DNA of 64,000 nt, from NCBI RefSeq assembly GCF_041081105.1, contig NZ_CP163528.1, positions 4,960,001-5,024,000 on the forward strand. The letters are read 5' to 3'. This DNA is from Promicromonospora sp. Populi. Its GTDB lineage: Bacteria; Actinomycetota; Actinomycetes; Actinomycetales; Cellulomonadaceae. A program made the translations under genes and the position numbers. The notes below the pieces were generated by a model, which worked only from the letters and a program-made list of their open reading frames with translations, searched no databases and was not told where the DNA came from. Shown here piece after piece: positions 61,864-64,000 of the stretch. Positions within the stretch are counted from its first letter, which is position 1. The number at the start of each line of letters is the position of its first letter.

Positions 61864-64000
61864 ATGCGGCCAGTCACCAGGATTCAGCGAACGAGCCTGC
61901 GGAGGCGGCAGCAGCTCGGCCTTGTCGCGGCGGTCACGGCGGCCACGCTCGCCATGACGGGGTGGGCCGCGACGTCGTCGGCGGCCGCACTCCCGGACAC
62001 CGCTGCCGCGGACACCGCCGCCGCGGAGACCCCGGCGAGCGGGACTGCGGCGTCGGCCGCGCATGCGCCGGAGGCGCCGGCGTCGGGCAACCCGATCCTC
62101 ACTCCCGACGACGGCGAATTCCTTGAGGGGACCGTTCCCGTCGCGGCCGAGCCCGTCGCGCCTGGCGACAGCGTCGAGAGCCTTACCGCAGACGGCGCCG
62201 ACGTACCCGGCGCCACCGAGACGCTCGGTACCTCGATCCTCGGCTACGACGTCGCCACGAACTCGACCGAGGCGCGCTACCAGAACTACGTGTTGATCAA
62301 CGGCTCGGAGCCGATCTACCTGCCCGACGCCGTGAGCAAGCGCGTCGAGCTGGAGGTCCCAAACGCCTACCTCGTGACCGGCGAGAACACCGTCGAGGTA
62401 GTCGTGGGCACCATCAACACCGACTGCGGCGTCAACTACGACGACTTCGTGCTGTCGAACTTCACGCTCGAACCGCTGGGCGAGATCGCCGACGGCGAGG
62501 AGAACGAGTACACCTACTCGTTCGGCGACGGGAGCTGCGGCACCAACACCAGCCTGCTGCTGCGCGCTGAACTGTCGTTCTTCGTGCAGGGCGACCCGCA
62601 GGGCACCACCGGCCTGAGCGCCGATCTTGACACCACGACGTTGGCCAACGGCAGCCACACGATCGAGGCCCGCACGGCCGGGGGCGACACGACCACACAC
62701 ACGGTCCGCGTGAACAACGCGCCGACCGGCGCGCCGCGCCTGACTCCGACGGACGGGACGCTGGCCAACGGCACGGTCACCGTCACGGGCGCCCGCCCGG
62801 CGGACGGCGACGGCGCCACCACCGAGCTCACGGTCGACGGCGACGCGGTCGAGGCCACGGCGACGCTCGGCACCGGCGACGCGGCGTTCTCCTTCAACGT
62901 CGGCTCGAACTCGATCGACGCCAACGCCGCGAACCTGCTGGTGGTGAACGGGATCGAGACGCCGGTGGGCGGCTCCTACGTGAGCCAGCGCGCCAGCATC
63001 GTGCTCCCGAACGAGTGGCTGCGCCCCGGCGAGAACACCGTCAAGGTGGTCACCGGCACGTTCCCGGGCGACTGCAACCGCGACGACTTCACCATCTCGA
63101 ACCTCGCGCTGACGCCCACGGCGGGCACGGCGACCGGCGTCGGGCTGCGGCCCTCCTACGCCATGGGCGACGGGACCTGCGGCTCCAGCGGCACCGCGCT
63201 GCGCGAGGTCACGCTGACCTTCCAGGTGGACGCTCCCGCGCGCGGCCTGCGTGCCGACGTCGACACGACCGCCCTGCCCGACGGCGAGCACAACCTCGCG
63301 GCGACCTCCACCACCGGCGAGACCGCCACGCGCGCCCTGTTCACGGACAACTCCGGCCCGGCACTCGTCTCCGCCACTCCCGCCGACGGCGACCGGCTCA
63401 CCTCGGCCGTGCCCCTCGCGGTCGCCGTGGACGACGCCTCCGGCGTGGTGCAGGGCCCGGACATCACGCTCGACGGCGCGGCGATCGCGGTGGGCGACCC
63501 GGTCGGTCCCGGCCTCTCCGCCGGCGCGCACACCCTCGTGGTCTCCGCGACGGACGGGCTCGGCAACGAGGTCGACCACGAGATCGGCTTCGTCAGTGCC
63601 GGGATCCCGGACGTGCCGGCGGACGTCGCACCGGCGTCGGGCACCTCGGGTGTCGGACGCACCGCGACGCTGAAGGCGACGGTGAGCGAGCCCGACGGCG
63701 GCCGCGTCACCGCGAGCTTCTCCAGCGCAGAGATCCTCACGCCGAACCAGGCGTGGCAGGGCAAGTCGGCGCAGGTCCCGACCACGCTGAGCGTGCGGGG
63801 CGAGAAGAAGCTGAGCACCGGGGCGCTGGAGCCGGGCGACGGGCGGTCCGTGGACTCGCCCGCGGCGAGCGACGTGACCTACCAGCGGTTCGACGTGCCG
63901 GTCCGCGGCCGGGTCGAGGCGCCGGTGCTGCGCTGGGAGGGCACCGCCGACCCGGCCCGCCTGGTCAGCCTGCGGGCCTGGAACCCCGAGACGGACACCT
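61864..64000 (+). CDS. Large secreted modular protein (possible metallophosphoesterase family), cut by window edge
   Basis: At least 712 codons, still open at the window end. GGGAGG lies 6 nt before the ATG. The signal peptide has twin Arg and a hydrophobic stretch (RRRQQLGLVAAVTAATLAMT, cut near SSAAA). Two homologous modules follow: TLGTSILGYDVATNSTEARY with YLVTGENTVEVVVGTINTDC and NYDDFVLSNFTLE, then AAFSFNVGSNSIDANA with WLRPGENTVKVVTGTFPGDC and NRDDFTISNLALT; each has a late MGDGTCG/FGDGSCG block. Ig-like stretches (GPALVSATPADGDRLTSAVP) come next. This N-terminal pattern resembles large actinobacterial metallophosphoesterases, but no catalytic domain is inside the window. Confidence 0.78.
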   Translation, partial: MRPVTRIQRTSLRRRQQLGLVAAVTAATLAMTGWAATSSAAALPDTAAADTAAAETPASGTAASAAHAPEAPASGNPILTPDDGEFLEGTVPVAAEPVAPGDSVESLTADGADVPGATETLGTSILGYDVATNSTEARYQNYVLINGSEPIYLPDAVSKRVELEVPNAYLVTGENTVEVVVGTINTDCGVNYDDFVLSNFTLEPLGEIADGEENEYTYSFGDGSCGTNTSLLLRAELSFFVQGDPQGTTGLSADLDTTTLANGSHTIEARTAGGDTTTHTVRVNNAPTGAPRLTPTDGTLANGTVTVTGARPADGDGATTELTVDGDAVEATATLGTGDAAFSFNVGSNSIDANAANLLVVNGIETPVGGSYVSQRASIVLPNEWLRPGENTVKVVTGTFPGDCNRDDFTISNLALTPTAGTATGVGLRPSYAMGDGTCGSSGTALREVTLTFQVDAPARGLRADVDTTALPDGEHNLAATSTTGETATRALFTDNSGPALVSATPADGDRLTSAVPLAVAVDDASGVVQGPDITLDGAAIAVGDPVGPGLSAGAHTLVVSATDGLGNEVDHEIGFVSAGIPDVPADVAPASGTSGVGRTATLKATVSEPDGGRVTASFSSAEILTPNQAWQGKSAQVPTTLSVRGEKKLSTGALEPGDGRSVDSPAASDVTYQRFDVPVRGRVEAPVLRWEGTADPARLVSLRAWNPETDT

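Overview
The window is 64 kb of high-GC DNA from a Gram-positive actinobacterium. Supporting markers are a Tad-type pilus locus of actinobacterial layout, two LytR-CpsA-Psr proteins, ftsE-ftsX-M23 peptidase-smpB-ssrA, pncB/clpS/DUF2017/murI/MBL/rph/rdgB neighbours like those of Mycobacterium tuberculosis, and DUF3039, DUF2017, DUF3054, DUF4349 and DUF4916 proteins. The gene set fits the order Micrococcales, perhaps Promicromonosporaceae or Cellulomonadaceae; that placement is inference. At least 25 genes have a TAnnnT box ending 6 to 8 nt before the start codon, so leaderless transcription appears to be the normal mode here, and I used this box to choose several starts.

Layout. 0-6.3 kb: truncated crotonase, secreted lysyl oxidase, MmyB-type regulator divergent from an SDR, HAD phosphatase, ECF sigma factor with a membrane partner. 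6.3-8.1 kb: an accessory patch with a nucleotidyltransferase-fold protein and three overlapping small genes that look toxin/antitoxin-like, preceded by a perfect 16-bp palindrome. 8.1-18.9 kb: SRAP (YedK), Bcr/CflA exporter, phytase-like/GDPD fusion, two LCP ligases, a LysR regulator between two LysE exporters, and an aminotransferase. 18.9-23.6 kb: Tad pilus operon. 23.6-29.5 kb: ankyrin protein, prfB, ftsEX, M23 peptidase, smpB, tmRNA. 29.6-31.3 kb: a DUF222/HNH gene with a LexA-like box.

31.4-42.8 kb is an amino-sugar region: a GH20 hexosaminidase, a D-amino-acid deaminase-like enzyme with RidA, a DUF4349 lipoprotein, then ROK repressor, ABC importer (binding protein and two permeases), ROK kinase and NagB. 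Together these would release GlcNAc, import it, phosphorylate it and deaminate glucosamine-6-phosphate; the deacetylase NagA and the importer ATPase must lie elsewhere. 42.8-45 kb holds a secreted papain-like peptidase with a lipoprotein. 45.1-53.5 kb is housekeeping (helicase, NAD salvage, ClpS, glutamate racemase, RNase PH, RdgB). 53.5-61.3 kb has a sulfotransferase, ABC-F protein, a DUF3800-like gene behind the second copy of the 16-bp palindrome, a Nudix-family protein, thioredoxin, tRNA-Leu, acyl-CoA dehydrogenase, BCP peroxiredoxin and an orphan GroES-like protein. The window ends with two tRNA-Lys genes and a large secreted modular protein cut by the edge.

The most unusual signals are the palindrome GTTGCGTATACGCAAC, found twice and each time 35 to 41 nt upstream of an accessory gene; the SOS-type box abutting the leaderless promoter of the HNH gene; and a hexosaminidase gene carrying three separate repeat or insertion scars.
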